A stretch of DNA of 33,525 nt from assembly GCA_031549725.1 (NCBI GenBank), contig JAVBPH010000103.1, positions 1-33,525 of the forward strand. The letters are read 5' to 3'. Below the pieces are notes generated by a model that made no database searches, was not told the origin of the DNA, and saw only the letters and a program-made list of their open reading frames with translations. Positions within the stretch are counted from its first letter, which is position 1. Each line of letters opens with the position of its first letter. Both the position numbers and the translations under genes were made by a program. Below, one piece after another: positions 9,052 to 18,394 of the stretch. Source of the stretch: UBA937 sp031549725. GTDB lineage: Bacteria > Spirochaetota > Spirochaetia > Treponematales > Breznakiellaceae.

Positions 9052-9457
9052 AAATGATAATTTTTAAACTTTTTTGCATGATCTTATTATTAAATATATC
9101 AATAAATTTATAAAATAACCGGTACTTCCCGCTTATTATAACATAGGTTTTGATACAATTCTTCTATAAAATAAACGAAAATCAGAATTTATGCTGAGAG
9201 AGGACCCGCAGGAAAGGACATTATTCCTAAGCATTGAATAATTTTATCATGGATATAGTTTTTCGCAAAGATATATAATATTACGTGTAATTTTTATCGA
9301 AATTCAAACCTAATGGATGGTAAATCCATTACGTGGAAGACCGGGAAGAACTAAACCGGGACCTATTCAAAAAATATCAGTTATCTCCCGGATATTTACA
9401 GGAACAAGGGTATACCTTCACCGGATGAAGTTTCCCGGTTTATTAAAACAGAAAAAA
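9052..9457. other. Intergenic region between two lipoprotein genes
   Basis: No gene is supported. It holds a small palindrome ATGGAT-ggtaa-ATCCAT near 9313-9330 and AT-rich sequence next to the start of the lipoprotein gene that could carry its promoter. I see nothing else. Confidence 0.4.
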
Positions 9458-9838
9458 TTATGGAACAAGAAAAAGCTTTGGCTTGGCTGAAATCACAGAG
9501 GAGTCCAGTTTAACGATCCGAAGCCATACCCAGTACTCTGTACCGGATTCAAGCCCATCAAGAAGAAATGAAGTTAATGCGAAGACCGTTGTCATTGCTT
9601 TTGTTGCATCATCATAATTTTCTCCTTTCTTGTAGTAGCAAAACTCACGCTTAGCTACCGGCTCATCTAACTCCCATTCCACCATCATTTCTCCTGGCAC
9701 ACCGGTTCCTCTAACAGTAAAGGCAGGTCCTTCCGATTCAGCCTCCTTGCCGTCGCCACCGACGCCATTCTGACATGCTAATAAACCGATACCTATAAAG
9801 ACAGCAACAATAACAAGGCGCATATACTTCAATTGCAT
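9458..9838 (-). CDS. Small lipoprotein with a fibronectin-III-like domain
   Basis: The protein (126 aa) has an N-terminal lipoprotein signal, lipobox LLAC with Cys22, followed by a short Gly/Glu-rich linker. The rest reads like one fibronectin type III-type beta-sandwich: PAFTVRGTGVPGEMMVEWEL, then LDGLESGTEYWVWLRIV near the C-terminus, where the LxxGTEYxVxL pattern is typical of the last strands of FN3 domains. AGGAGG lies 7 bases before the ATG. It is probably anchored in the outer membrane or inner membrane; the function is unknown. The large lipoprotein gene at 10369 starts on the other strand, 530 bases away. Confidence 0.78.
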   Translation of the reverse strand: MQLKYMRLVIVAVFIGIGLLACQNGVGGDGKEAESEGPAFTVRGTGVPGEMMVEWELDEPVAKREFCYYKKGENYDDATKAMTTVFALTSFLLDGLESGTEYWVWLRIVKLDSSVISAKPKLFLVP

Positions 9839-10368
9839 AAAACATCCTCCTAAAAATACCGCATTTTTTCAGAAAAAGATTTAACGATATTAACTTAACA
9901 TGGTCTCCATTTTATACTTATGGGTGCTTTTCACAATGCATGGAGACTTCACCCTGATGGAATGCCCTGTACCGGATTAACCGCCAAGGGCGGATAAAAC
10001 AGGTTTCCTGCTACCAGAAGGATTATACCCCGTTTTACTGTTTTTTTCATATAAAAAGGTGCATTTTACAATAATTCATGGGAATTACTCGAAAAAACCT
10101 GTCACCCAACCGCTGAAACCGCCCTAATGCTCTCCGGTTAATGCCCGGAGAGCATTAACCGGCGTTTCCCCGGATATGGCGCGGAAAGTGGGTTTATCCC
10201 GATTTTTCCGGAGCCAATTCCAAAAAAACAACCTAATTTTGAAATTGGCTTCTATATTATTATCTATTTTCAGCTAAATATGGTACAATATATTGTCTTG
10301 TTTTGTCCCTTATTACTGGTTTTTGGATTATCACAGTGGTATGATATGATTAACAATCATCCGGTCTT
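9839..10368. other. Divergent intergenic region between lipoprotein genes
   Basis: No gene is supported. Apart from the double hairpin at 10125-10162 it contains AT-rich sequence at about 10230-10350 before the large lipoprotein gene, including TATATTATTATC and ATGATATGAT, where a promoter is likely, but I cannot choose one. Confidence 0.4.
10125..10162. promoter_or_regulatory. Two overlapping, mutually exclusive perfect hairpins
   Basis: Hairpin 1 pairs TAATGCTCTCCGG (10125-10137) with CCGGAGAGCATTA (10145-10157), 13 bp. Hairpin 2 pairs CCGGTTAATGC (10134-10144) with GCATTAACCGG (10152-10162), 11 bp. They share bases, so only one can form at a time. It lies in the 530-bp gap between two divergent lipoprotein genes. 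It may be an RNA switch, a recombination site or a repeat; which of these cannot be told from sequence. Confidence 0.6.
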
Positions 10369-12828
10369 ATGTTAGAGAATAAAATGAATAGTTTTGAAAA
10401 AGATAGATTTTCCATTGGTTTTAAATACGCTGCGCAATGTTTGTTTTTGGCGGGAAGCCTGATATGTTTCTCCGCGTGCAATCTTTTCAATTCATCCGTA
10501 CCTGAATATATTAATAAATACGCCTATACCGCAGGGGTCGGAAGTCTTTCTGTTTCCTCCTCCGCAGCGATAAGAAATTCATCTTCAGATAATACTCTTA
10601 TCATACCCGTTGCAGGAGACGCAGAGGGAGATAACCCGACGGTTGTTAAAATGAAACTGAGAAACCCCCAGTCGTATAACTTAAAAGTCGGGCTGGAACA
10701 GTATGTTTTTGATTCCGGAACCACCACATACCAATGGGAGCTTGTGAGTCCCAGCGCAACGGCGTCCAACGGTGCCCCCTGGGACTCGCCGGAATATAAA
10801 CTTGAATACGCCCATCCGGATCTGATAACTGTAACCATAAAAAAAGCATATGTGAAAGATGAATTCCGGCTTCGTGTTACGCTGGAAGCTGCGGACACAA
10901 CCAGGCCGCCCTTTGAACCCTATGAACTTCCCCTGCTCCGGTGCAATACGGAGCCGGATCTCCCTCTGATTACAGAAGGGTCAAGTTCAGAACCTGCCAA
11001 GGCTGTATGGGATATGGCATACCCGGAGAAATCGAACAATAAAATTGAAAAAATAGTAATCTCCTACAAGCAGCTTAGGATGGGCGATATCCCCGTAAAG
11101 ACTGAAACCATAGAATATACGAAGTCCGGCGAGGAATGGAAATCCGGCACAATGATAATTGCTGTATCCGATTCCCGTACAACATACACTGCCCCCTTCC
11201 CCGCCGGATATTCCGATGAAGATACAAGTTCCCTGCAGTTTAAGGTAACCATTTACAATGATGACGGTCTTGCATCCTCCGCCCAAACTTCCGGATATGG
11301 GGACTCAGCACTAAACACCGTCTATATCGACCCGGTTTCAGGTGATGACACAAACAATTCAGGGTTCAGCAGCAGCCGGCCCGTGAAGACCTTTTCTAAA
11401 GCCATCGAAAAACTTAATACCACCGGCGTTACGGAAGGAAAAATAATCTTACTCAATGATATTTCTTTTTCTTATGCGGACGCCAGTACAAATGCTCATA
11501 TTACAATAGATAATTTTATTGGAGAAACACTTTCCATAATTGGAGCGGGTGGTAGAAAAACAATTTCCGGTTTAGGCAGCAGTAAAAAAATCTTTTATAT
11601 TGATAATGGTCCCGCAAAGATTACCCTCAAGGATCTGAATATAACATACGGGGGACATGAGAATGGTAGTGCCGGCGGAGGTATTTATCTTGCATCCGGA
11701 GAACTTACCCTTGAAAACTGCGACATATACCTGAATAGGGCACCGAAGGGAGCAGGCTTATACCTGACGGGAAGCGGTTCAACTGTGATTATGAACAGCG
11801 GGTCCATAGGTAACAGTACGAATGGAAATACCGTTCGCAATTCAGGCGGCGGTGTGTATATGACCGACGGAGCCTCCTTTTATTTTGGAGGAGATGCCCT
11901 CATTGGTTATAATACCGGAATATCAACGGGTAGTGTGGACGGAGCCGGAGTATATATTGAAAATTTCGCATCGTTCTATATGAGCGGAGGGGCAATCAGG
12001 GGGAATAAATCCTCCAATGGTAATGGAAGCGGAATGGGAGTTTATATTGCTGCTTATGGAAAAATGGAAATGACCGATGGAAGCATTGACGGTAATATCG
12101 GTACTTATGCCGAAGGTGGAGGAGTATACGCGGGGTCCGGTAATTTTTCCCAGTCTCCGGAATTTTACATGACAGGCGGTGAGATTAAAGGGAATAGGGC
12201 TAGTAATGGAGCTGGCATTTCTCTTATTGGAAGTGCAAAAATGAGAATGACCGGCGGAGCCATTGGTACCGCCGACAGTCATAATACAGCTAGCGTTTAT
12301 GGCGGCGGAATTCAAATGGAATCAATATCTGGCGAAATCGTACCAGAACTTATAGTAGAGGGAGGCGAGATTACAGGGAATGTAGCGAATGAATCCGGCT
12401 ACGCCGCGGGGGGAGGAATATATGTCAATAATGGCAACGTTATCATGACAGGAGGTGTCATAAAAGGCAATACCGCCCCCAACAGTGATGGCGCCGGGAT
12501 ATTTCTTAGTGGTACAGGAACCAATTCTTTCACAATCAGTAACGATGCTAGGATTGATGCAGATAACATCATCCTGTTGGGATTAAATGAGGTAAGTAAA
12601 TTATACAGAAAAATAACCCTGGGGGGAGATTTTACAGGTAATGACATTATTGCAAAGATAAAGATAGAAAAAGACCCGGAAATACCTTTCGCCGGGAAAC
12701 AGATTCTTGATTTATCCGAAACAGGCGGCAGTATTAGTCCATCCCTGAGGGACCGGTTTTTGCTGGATAACTCCCTAAGCGGTTATAGAATAGGAACCAA
12801 CGGAGAAATTGAGGTTAGTAGCCCATAG
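10369..12828 (+). CDS. Large surface lipoprotein with Pmp-like/right-handed beta-helix repeats
   Basis: The protein (819 aa) carries a lipoprotein signal ending FSAC (Cys37); a start at ATG 10384 would trim five residues, and neither start has a strong ribosome site. Residues about 55-315 look like beta-sandwich domains. From TVYIDPVSGDDTNNSG (about residue 320) the sequence has the typical opening of secreted beta-helix proteins, followed by RPVKTFSKAIEKLN. Residues about 425-760 are irregular repeats with GGGIYL, GAGLYL, GGGVYM, GGGVYA and GGGIYV strands and N-rich turns, resembling the GGA(I/L)/FxxN repeats of chlamydial Pmp proteins. No C-terminal autotransporter barrel follows, so anchoring is by lipid. 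A role as adhesin or surface antigen is inferred. Confidence 0.87.
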   Translation: MLENKMNSFEKDRFSIGFKYAAQCLFLAGSLICFSACNLFNSSVPEYINKYAYTAGVGSLSVSSSAAIRNSSSDNTLIIPVAGDAEGDNPTVVKMKLRNPQSYNLKVGLEQYVFDSGTTTYQWELVSPSATASNGAPWDSPEYKLEYAHPDLITVTIKKAYVKDEFRLRVTLEAADTTRPPFEPYELPLLRCNTEPDLPLITEGSSSEPAKAVWDMAYPEKSNNKIEKIVISYKQLRMGDIPVKTETIEYTKSGEEWKSGTMIIAVSDSRTTYTAPFPAGYSDEDTSSLQFKVTIYNDDGLASSAQTSGYGDSALNTVYIDPVSGDDTNNSGFSSSRPVKTFSKAIEKLNTTGVTEGKIILLNDISFSYADASTNAHITIDNFIGETLSIIGAGGRKTISGLGSSKKIFYIDNGPAKITLKDLNITYGGHENGSAGGGIYLASGELTLENCDIYLNRAPKGAGLYLTGSGSTVIMNSGSIGNSTNGNTVRNSGGGVYMTDGASFYFGGDALIGYNTGISTGSVDGAGVYIENFASFYMSGGAIRGNKSSNGNGSGMGVYIAAYGKMEMTDGSIDGNIGTYAEGGGVYAGSGNFSQSPEFYMTGGEIKGNRASNGAGISLIGSAKMRMTGGAIGTADSHNTASVYGGGIQMESISGEIVPELIVEGGEITGNVANESGYAAGGGIYVNNGNVIMTGGVIKGNTAPNSDGAGIFLSGTGTNSFTISNDARIDADNIILLGLNEVSKLYRKITLGGDFTGNDIIAKIKIEKDPEIPFAGKQILDLSETGGSISPSLRDRFLLDNSLSGYRIGTNGEIEVSSP

Positions 12829-13651
12829 GCTGTTCCGGCAGTGAGTGGTCTGTACAGCCTGATTAAAATTAAAAATAGCCGATAACCTGCTCATTCCCTG
12901 GTTTTGCATGAACCTGACACGGGTAATGGGGATGTGGTTTTTTGGAGTATCCCATAAGCCGGCCGGTTATGCGGGGCTCAGGGAAAAGCAGCAACGCTTT
13001 CATGATGGCTAAAAGGAAACATTTTTAGGGTTGTCACTTAACTGGAAGACCGTTTTACAATTACAGTATAGGGGTAGGCCCTTTTATCAATCAAGAATTT
13101 TTAAGTCTGTACAGGGTTATCCTTAATTAAAGCTGATATGGACGAATCCCTTTCGAGTACTCCGGGGCATGCAGGCCCAGGGACCAGCGAAACGATGATT
13201 CTTAATATTACACATCAAAAAAACGTACCCGAATCTTTTTTTGAGATTCCCCGGATCCCCTCATGTCCTGATCCATCATTCCAAGAAGCCTCCGGCCTTC
13301 CCGGGGCCGGTATATCTGAAAGAAGCGATAATCCTATATAAAATGCCATACTGTTCAAGACCAAATTCCATATCTAAAAAACCCTGTAGTAGATATACGA
13401 TAAAAAACTGGTACTCAAACGATATGAAAGAAAAAATGATTCATGAAACACTGGAAAGTGACAACAGCAGAAATAAATATAGATAAAGATATTGTTTTTT
13501 CCGGCATGACAATGATTATCTTGTCTTCGGCCTGCAATAGGATTATTATTGAATCTGTCATAATGGCACCTCTAAAGACTGAAGTTTTTAGAAGTTCCCA
13601 TAATTATATTGCCGGAAAGGACAACAATGCTTATTAGGAAGAGGCAAACCT
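12829..13651. other. Long intergenic region without a supported gene
   Basis: A 7-bp stem AGGCTGT/ACAGCCT (12827-12860) right at the lipoprotein stop may be a weak terminator. Small palindromes lie at 13231-13249 (GAATCT/AGATTC) and 13292-13310 (CCGGCC/GGCCGG). Short open frames between 13138 and 13637 overlap one another, lack ribosome sites and look random. A repeat remnant lies at 13564-13599. Confidence 0.5.
13564..13599 (+). repeat. Remnant of the three-hairpin repeat family (linker plus third stem)
   Basis: GGCACCTCTAAA, ACTGAAG and TTTTTAGAAGTTCCC match the linker and right arm of the element at 16283-16331 with an internal deletion. The downstream CATAATTAT also matches the remnant at 19393-19426. 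Confidence 0.6.
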
Positions 13652-16117
13652 ATGATCGTACAGACACTCCATGAAAACTGGAAAATGAGAAACAGCACTT
13701 CGGAAACATGGTTTCCCGCAGAGGTACCGGGATCAGTATACAACGACCTGCTGCTGAATGGGGAAATGGAAGATCCCTTTTGGAGGGATAACGAAAACAA
13801 AATCCTTCCAATAATGGAAAATGATTTTGAATATGTCACGGTCTTCGAATGTGCTCCGGGGCTGCTGGACTGCGGCAGGATACTGCTCCATTGTGATGGC
13901 CTGGATACCATTGTTGACTTATACCTGAATGATACCCATATTGCCTGCACCGACAATATGCACCGCACCTGGGAATTCGATGTAAAGGATTTTCTGAAAT
14001 CCCGGGACAATGTTCTGAAAATTCTGTTCCACTCCCCCACTAAATATATCCGGGAATGCAACCAGAAAAAATTTATTGAAGGCAGTTACCATGCCATGGA
14101 GGGATTCCCGCAAATCCGCAAGGCCCATTGCATGTTCGGATGGGATTGGGGTCCCCGGCTTCCGGATGCGGGTATTTGGCGGGATATCTCCCTCCTGGGA
14201 ATAACCACAGCCCGGATCGATAATGTCTACGTTACCCAGGAACACAGCGATGGTCAGGTTGCGCTCCGGCTTAAGGTTGCGGTGGATCCCTGTTGTCCTG
14301 TAAATGCCGGTATTGCGGTACCCCCGGCAAATGCTTTGGACTGCAGGTATGAAGTCATAGTCAGTGATCCCGGTGGCAATGAAATCCTTTACGAAGGTTC
14401 TCCGGAGACAATCCAGATAAAGAATCCCCGGCTCTGGTGGCCCAACGGTTTTGGTTCCCAGCCCCTCTATACTGTAAGGGTAACCCTGCTGCACCAGGAC
14501 ACCGAGCTTGACCATTGGGAACGCAGGATCGGTCTGCGGACCATGACCATGCATATCGAAAAGGATGAGTTCGGGGAAAGTTTTGCCCATGAGGTAAATG
14601 GGGTCCGGATATTTGCCATGGGTGCGGATTATATCCCGGAGGACAATATCTACAGCCGTATCACCAAAGAGCGGACCAGAAAACTTCTGGAGCAGTGTAC
14701 AGCCGCAAATTTCAACAGCATCCGGGTATGGGGCGGCGGGTATTATCCAGAGGATTTTTTCTTTGACCTCTGTGATGAACTGGGTCTTGTAGTATGGCAG
14801 GACTTTATGTTTGCCTGTGCAGCTTACGATCTTACCGAAGATTTTGAGCAAAATATCCGGGCGGAATTTACGGACAACATTAAACGGATCCGGCACCACG
14901 CCTGCCTTGGCTTATGGTGCGGCAACAATGAAATGGAAATGTTTGCTGTCCAGGACGTCTACGTGGACACACCAAAACTCAAGGCGGATTATATCAAGAT
15001 GTATGAGTACATCCTTCCGGAAGTGCTGAAGGAACATGATCCGGAAACATTCTATTGGCCCGCCAGTCCATCCTCCGGCGGCAGTTTCGATGAACCCAAT
15101 GATCCCAACCGGGGGGATGTACATTACTGGGAAGTGTGGCATGGAAACAAACCCTTCTCGGATTACCGGAATTATTATTTCCGGTATGCATCGGAGTTTG
15201 GATTCCAGTCATTCCCGGCACTTAAAACCGTGGAAGCCTATACACTTCCTGAAGACCGGAACATCTTTTCGTATATTATGGAAAAACATCAGCGGAACGA
15301 TGCGGCCAACGGAAAGATCATGAATTACATGTATCAGACATTCCTGTACCCCAACGATTTCGATACCCTGCTGTATGCTTCCCAACTCCTGCAGGCGGAG
15401 GCAATCAAATATGGTGTTGAACATTTCCGCCGTCACCGGGGAAGATGCATGGGCGCGGTATACTGGCAGCTTAACGACTGCTGGCCCGTGGCATCCTGGT
15501 CATCGATTGATTATTTCTTCCGGTGGAAAGCGCTGCATTATTACGCAAAACGTTTTTTTCAGCCGGTGATGATTTCCTGCCACGAGGAGGGCCTGCTGAC
15601 CCAGAACCCAAACATAAATGCAGAGCCGAAACCCCTGAAGAAAAGCTTCCGTCTCTGTGTTGCCAATGAAACCATGGAAGAAAAATCATTGACCGTCCGC
15701 TGGGAAATCCGGGACAGCAGTGCCAAAAAACTGCAGGGACATTCCCGGGAAATACATGTGTCCCCCCTGTCTTCCTGCTGGCTTGATACAGTGGAAGTTC
15801 CGGACTTGGCGATCAACGACGAATACCTCAGCTATAGTCTCCATGACAAAAATGGATGCATTTCATCGGGAACCGTAATTTTTTCTCTGCCGAAATTTTT
15901 CCATTACCGCAATCCCGTCCTAAGCTGTTACGTTGATGGAAGCACAATAGTTGTTCAGGCAAAAGCATATGCCAAGAGTGTGGAAATCCTTAACGGGAAT
16001 GAGGACCTGGTGCTTTCGGATAATTATTTTGATATGAATGCCGGAGAAACCAGGGTCCGTATCCAAAGCGGCAAACCGGAAGGACTGCGGCTGCGAAGCG
16101 TGTTTGATATACGGTAA
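13652..16117 (+). CDS. Beta-mannosidase, glycoside hydrolase family 2
   Basis: This enzyme (821 aa) releases mannose from the non-reducing end of beta-mannosides such as manno-oligosaccharides. It has no signal peptide, so it acts in the cytoplasm on imported sugars. The order is a sugar-binding jelly-roll (WFPAEVPGSVYNDLL is typical of beta-mannosidases, as is FGWDWGPRLPDAGIW around residue 165), an Ig-like domain, the TIM barrel, and C-terminal beta domains. The acid/base is Glu427 in CGNNEMEMF; the nucleophile is Glu515 in ASEFGFQSFP. The length matches the family. The ATG at 13652 follows AGGAAGAGG. It stands alone; a convergent MCP gene follows. The ABC system at 28.5-33 kb could supply its substrate, but that is speculation. 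Confidence 0.95.
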   Translation: MIVQTLHENWKMRNSTSETWFPAEVPGSVYNDLLLNGEMEDPFWRDNENKILPIMENDFEYVTVFECAPGLLDCGRILLHCDGLDTIVDLYLNDTHIACTDNMHRTWEFDVKDFLKSRDNVLKILFHSPTKYIRECNQKKFIEGSYHAMEGFPQIRKAHCMFGWDWGPRLPDAGIWRDISLLGITTARIDNVYVTQEHSDGQVALRLKVAVDPCCPVNAGIAVPPANALDCRYEVIVSDPGGNEILYEGSPETIQIKNPRLWWPNGFGSQPLYTVRVTLLHQDTELDHWERRIGLRTMTMHIEKDEFGESFAHEVNGVRIFAMGADYIPEDNIYSRITKERTRKLLEQCTAANFNSIRVWGGGYYPEDFFFDLCDELGLVVWQDFMFACAAYDLTEDFEQNIRAEFTDNIKRIRHHACLGLWCGNNEMEMFAVQDVYVDTPKLKADYIKMYEYILPEVLKEHDPETFYWPASPSSGGSFDEPNDPNRGDVHYWEVWHGNKPFSDYRNYYFRYASEFGFQSFPALKTVEAYTLPEDRNIFSYIMEKHQRNDAANGKIMNYMYQTFLYPNDFDTLLYASQLLQAEAIKYGVEHFRRHRGRCMGAVYWQLNDCWPVASWSSIDYFFRWKALHYYAKRFFQPVMISCHEEGLLTQNPNINAEPKPLKKSFRLCVANETMEEKSLTVRWEIRDSSAKKLQGHSREIHVSPLSSCWLDTVEVPDLAINDEYLSYSLHDKNGCISSGTVIFSLPKFFHYRNPVLSCYVDGSTIVVQAKAYAKSVEILNGNEDLVLSDNYFDMNAGETRVRIQSGKPEGLRLRSVFDIR

Positions 16118-16187
16118 CAAAGGAAAAAAATCGCTGCATATTGCGGAAAGTTTTTAATTCTTTAACCCATAAATCATTCCTGTAATC

Positions 16188-16203
16188 TGCAGCGGCCGCT
16201 GCA
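16188..16203. repeat. Perfect 16-bp palindrome in convergent gap
   Basis: TGCAGCGG followed directly by its reverse complement CCGCTGCA, in the gap between beta-mannosidase and MCP 2. With no loop it suits a dimeric DNA-binding protein better than an RNA hairpin, but chance cannot be excluded. Confidence 0.4.
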
Positions 16204-16282
16204 CCAGCCGGGTATAACATGGGACTGACTGCCTGGGCCTACAGTAATTTGCATTATTATTGTGCAGCCATAAATAACTATA

Positions 16283-16331
16283 GGGCACCTCTAAGGAAAA
16301 CTTCTAAAAACTTCAGTTTTTAGAAGTTCCC
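16283..16331. terminator. Palindromic repeat (third-hairpin type) between convergent genes, likely two-way terminator
   Basis: GGGCACCTCTAAGG is followed by AACTTCTAAAAACT (16299-16312), loop TC, AGTTTTTAGAAGTT (16315-16328). The 14-bp stem ends directly at the stop codon of MCP 2 on the minus strand. The same linker and stem recur at 22884-22925. Confidence 0.7.
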
Positions 16332-18394
16332 TATATTGTAAACTTTTCTATTTCCCCGGAAAGCATATCTATACTTTCCTTCGTTTCCTGGGTTACGGTG
16401 TTTACACCCTGGATAGCCATATTGATATCCCCCAGGCTGGTGTTCATATCATCCATGGAATTATCAACCTCCTGGGTAGTGTGAATAACCTTCTGCATCT
16501 CCCTTAGTACTTCTTCACTTCCGGCTATCATATTCCTGGAACCGTCCTTTACTTTGGAGGTAATATCATTAATAGCCTTCATGGCTTCCAGGATTTGGCC
16601 GCTTCCTATGGTCTGTTCTTCCATGGCACCTTTAATCACCGATTCATGATCCTGCACCTGGACAAGAAGTTTAAGAATCCGGGCAAATTGTTTTTGAGCT
16701 TCATCGGAAACATCCACCGCTGTATTGATCCTCTGTTTTAGATTATTAAGCACCAGGGTGATTGATCTTCCCTGCTTGGAAGAATTCTCCGCCAGTTTTC
16801 TGATCTCCCCTGCAACTACCCCAAATCCTTTTCCCGCATCTCCCGCATGGGCAGCTTCTATGGCCGCATTCATCGAAAGAAGATTTGTCTGTTCCGCAAT
16901 ATTCTGGATCATATTGCTTGCCTCTATAAGACCCTCCGAATCGGATTCAATCGCCGTAATTATCTCGGTGACCTTCTGTATTTCCTGCTTGCCCACATTC
17001 GATGCTTTGAGCAATTCCTCCATGGATGCGGCGCTCTTATGAAGGGTATCCGTTACGGATTTGATGTTGGCCACCATTTCTTCAATTGCCGCGGAGGATT
17101 CCACAATAGCCGATGCCTGGCCGCTGATAAGGTTGTTCAGGTTGTCCGTTAATTCTTTGATTTCTTCCATGGTTTTATTTGTACCGCTTACTGAATAGGA
17201 CTGGTCCATAGCCTGTTGTTTTACCTTATGAATATTTGCTTCAATGCGTTCCATGGATGCCAGGGTTTTATGCATTTTTTGAATAAGATCTTCGGACATG
17301 ACATCCAGCTTACCCGTTGCATCCTTGGTGGTTGTAACAATCTGGGACAATCCCTCGATAGACTGATTGAAGGTATTTGCAATGAGGCCCAGCTCATCCT
17401 TCGAATCCACCTGGACCCGGTCGGTAAGATTTCCTTCGGCTACACTTTCCAATACCGGTACAATAGCCGCCATAGGTTTGGAAATGGATCTGCCGATGAT
17501 AAGGGCAATGACAATTCCCAGCAGCAGGAATCCCAGTGCTCCAAAGATTACAAAAGCACCAAGGGTATAAACACCCGAAAGTAGTTCCTGTTTAGTCATG
17601 GCTACCGCATAGATCCAGTCCATACCTTTTATTGATACAAAACCAATTACCACATCGGCATTGTTAAAATTGTAATCCACTACGCCTTCTTCCTGTTTAA
17701 TAATATGGGAAAAGGCATCTGCCAGGGATTTCAGTGACGGATCCTGTTTTGATTCTTCAATTGGGGCGAACTGGTTCATAACATAATCCTGGTTTCTGTG
17801 TGCAATAATAACCCCGCCCCTATTGAGCATATATGTATACCCGGTTTCGCCAAATCCCAGGGTATTGGTAATTTCACTCAGCACATTGCCGTCTTTCCTG
17901 GCGACCAGGACCTGCCGCACTATTCCATCCACAGTGATAGGAACAGCAAACATCATTACCGGTTTATTAATGACCCGGCTGATAATAACATCCGAAACAC
18001 TGGGTATTCCTAAAAGCGCATTCCGGGCATAGTCCCGGTCGCCGAGGTTTGAAGTTTCTTCTCCCAATACATAACGGACTGTACCATCGGGATCCATAAT
18101 CCCAAAATCCAGAAAATGGGCTTGGTCAACTATGCTTGCCAGATGTTCCCTCTGATCCTCCCAGTTCAGGCTTTTCATTTCAGTTTCATTTGCTATATCC
18201 TGCAGTATCACAAACTCGTTTCTGATTTCTGCTTCCACAAGCCTCCTTCCTGTTTCTGCCTGGGTCATTAGGGATTTCCGGGCTATATTGTTTACCTGGG
18301 AATAGGAAATTACAATTGCGGTAATACCGATTCCCAAACAGATAAAAAGTACCAATGTAACTATGGAAGTCACAACTTTTGTTGAAAGTTTCAT
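16331..18394 (-). CDS. Methyl-accepting chemotaxis protein, Cache-type (MCP 2)
   Basis: This is a close paralogue of MCP 1 (2206-4269): both are 687 aa, start MKLST, and align without obvious gaps. TM1 about residues 7-30; Cache-like periplasmic sensor with GDRDYARNALLG, KPVMMFAVPI and GFGETGYTYMLN; TM2 about 280-310; HAMP from GRSISKPM; signalling tip EQTNLLSMNAAIEAAHAG near residue 500. Differences cluster in the sensor (for example RRLVEAEIRNEFVILQD here, KKLVEMEIESRLALLLD in MCP 1), which suggests different ligands. AAGGA lies 7-8 bases before the ATG. It has no operon partner. A 20-bp perfect palindrome lies about 50-65 bases upstream of the start. Confidence 0.94.
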   Translation of the reverse strand: MKLSTKVVTSIVTLVLFICLGIGITAIVISYSQVNNIARKSLMTQAETGRRLVEAEIRNEFVILQDIANETEMKSLNWEDQREHLASIVDQAHFLDFGIMDPDGTVRYVLGEETSNLGDRDYARNALLGIPSVSDVIISRVINKPVMMFAVPITVDGIVRQVLVARKDGNVLSEITNTLGFGETGYTYMLNRGGVIIAHRNQDYVMNQFAPIEESKQDPSLKSLADAFSHIIKQEEGVVDYNFNNADVVIGFVSIKGMDWIYAVAMTKQELLSGVYTLGAFVIFGALGFLLLGIVIALIIGRSISKPMAAIVPVLESVAEGNLTDRVQVDSKDELGLIANTFNQSIEGLSQIVTTTKDATGKLDVMSEDLIQKMHKTLASMERIEANIHKVKQQAMDQSYSVSGTNKTMEEIKELTDNLNNLISGQASAIVESSAAIEEMVANIKSVTDTLHKSAASMEELLKASNVGKQEIQKVTEIITAIESDSEGLIEASNMIQNIAEQTNLLSMNAAIEAAHAGDAGKGFGVVAGEIRKLAENSSKQGRSITLVLNNLKQRINTAVDVSDEAQKQFARILKLLVQVQDHESVIKGAMEEQTIGSGQILEAMKAINDITSKVKDGSRNMIAGSEEVLREMQKVIHTTQEVDNSMDDMNTSLGDINMAIQGVNTVTQETKESIDMLSGEIEKFTI

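Noticed and set aside
13138..13637. Three overlapping short frames before the beta-mannosidase gene
   Set aside because: Different frames overlapping each other, no ribosome sites and low-quality composition; the last one runs through a repeat remnant.
13919..14899. 326-codon minus-strand frame inside the beta-mannosidase gene
   Set aside because: Antisense shadow; the plus-strand frame carries all GH2 catalytic motifs.
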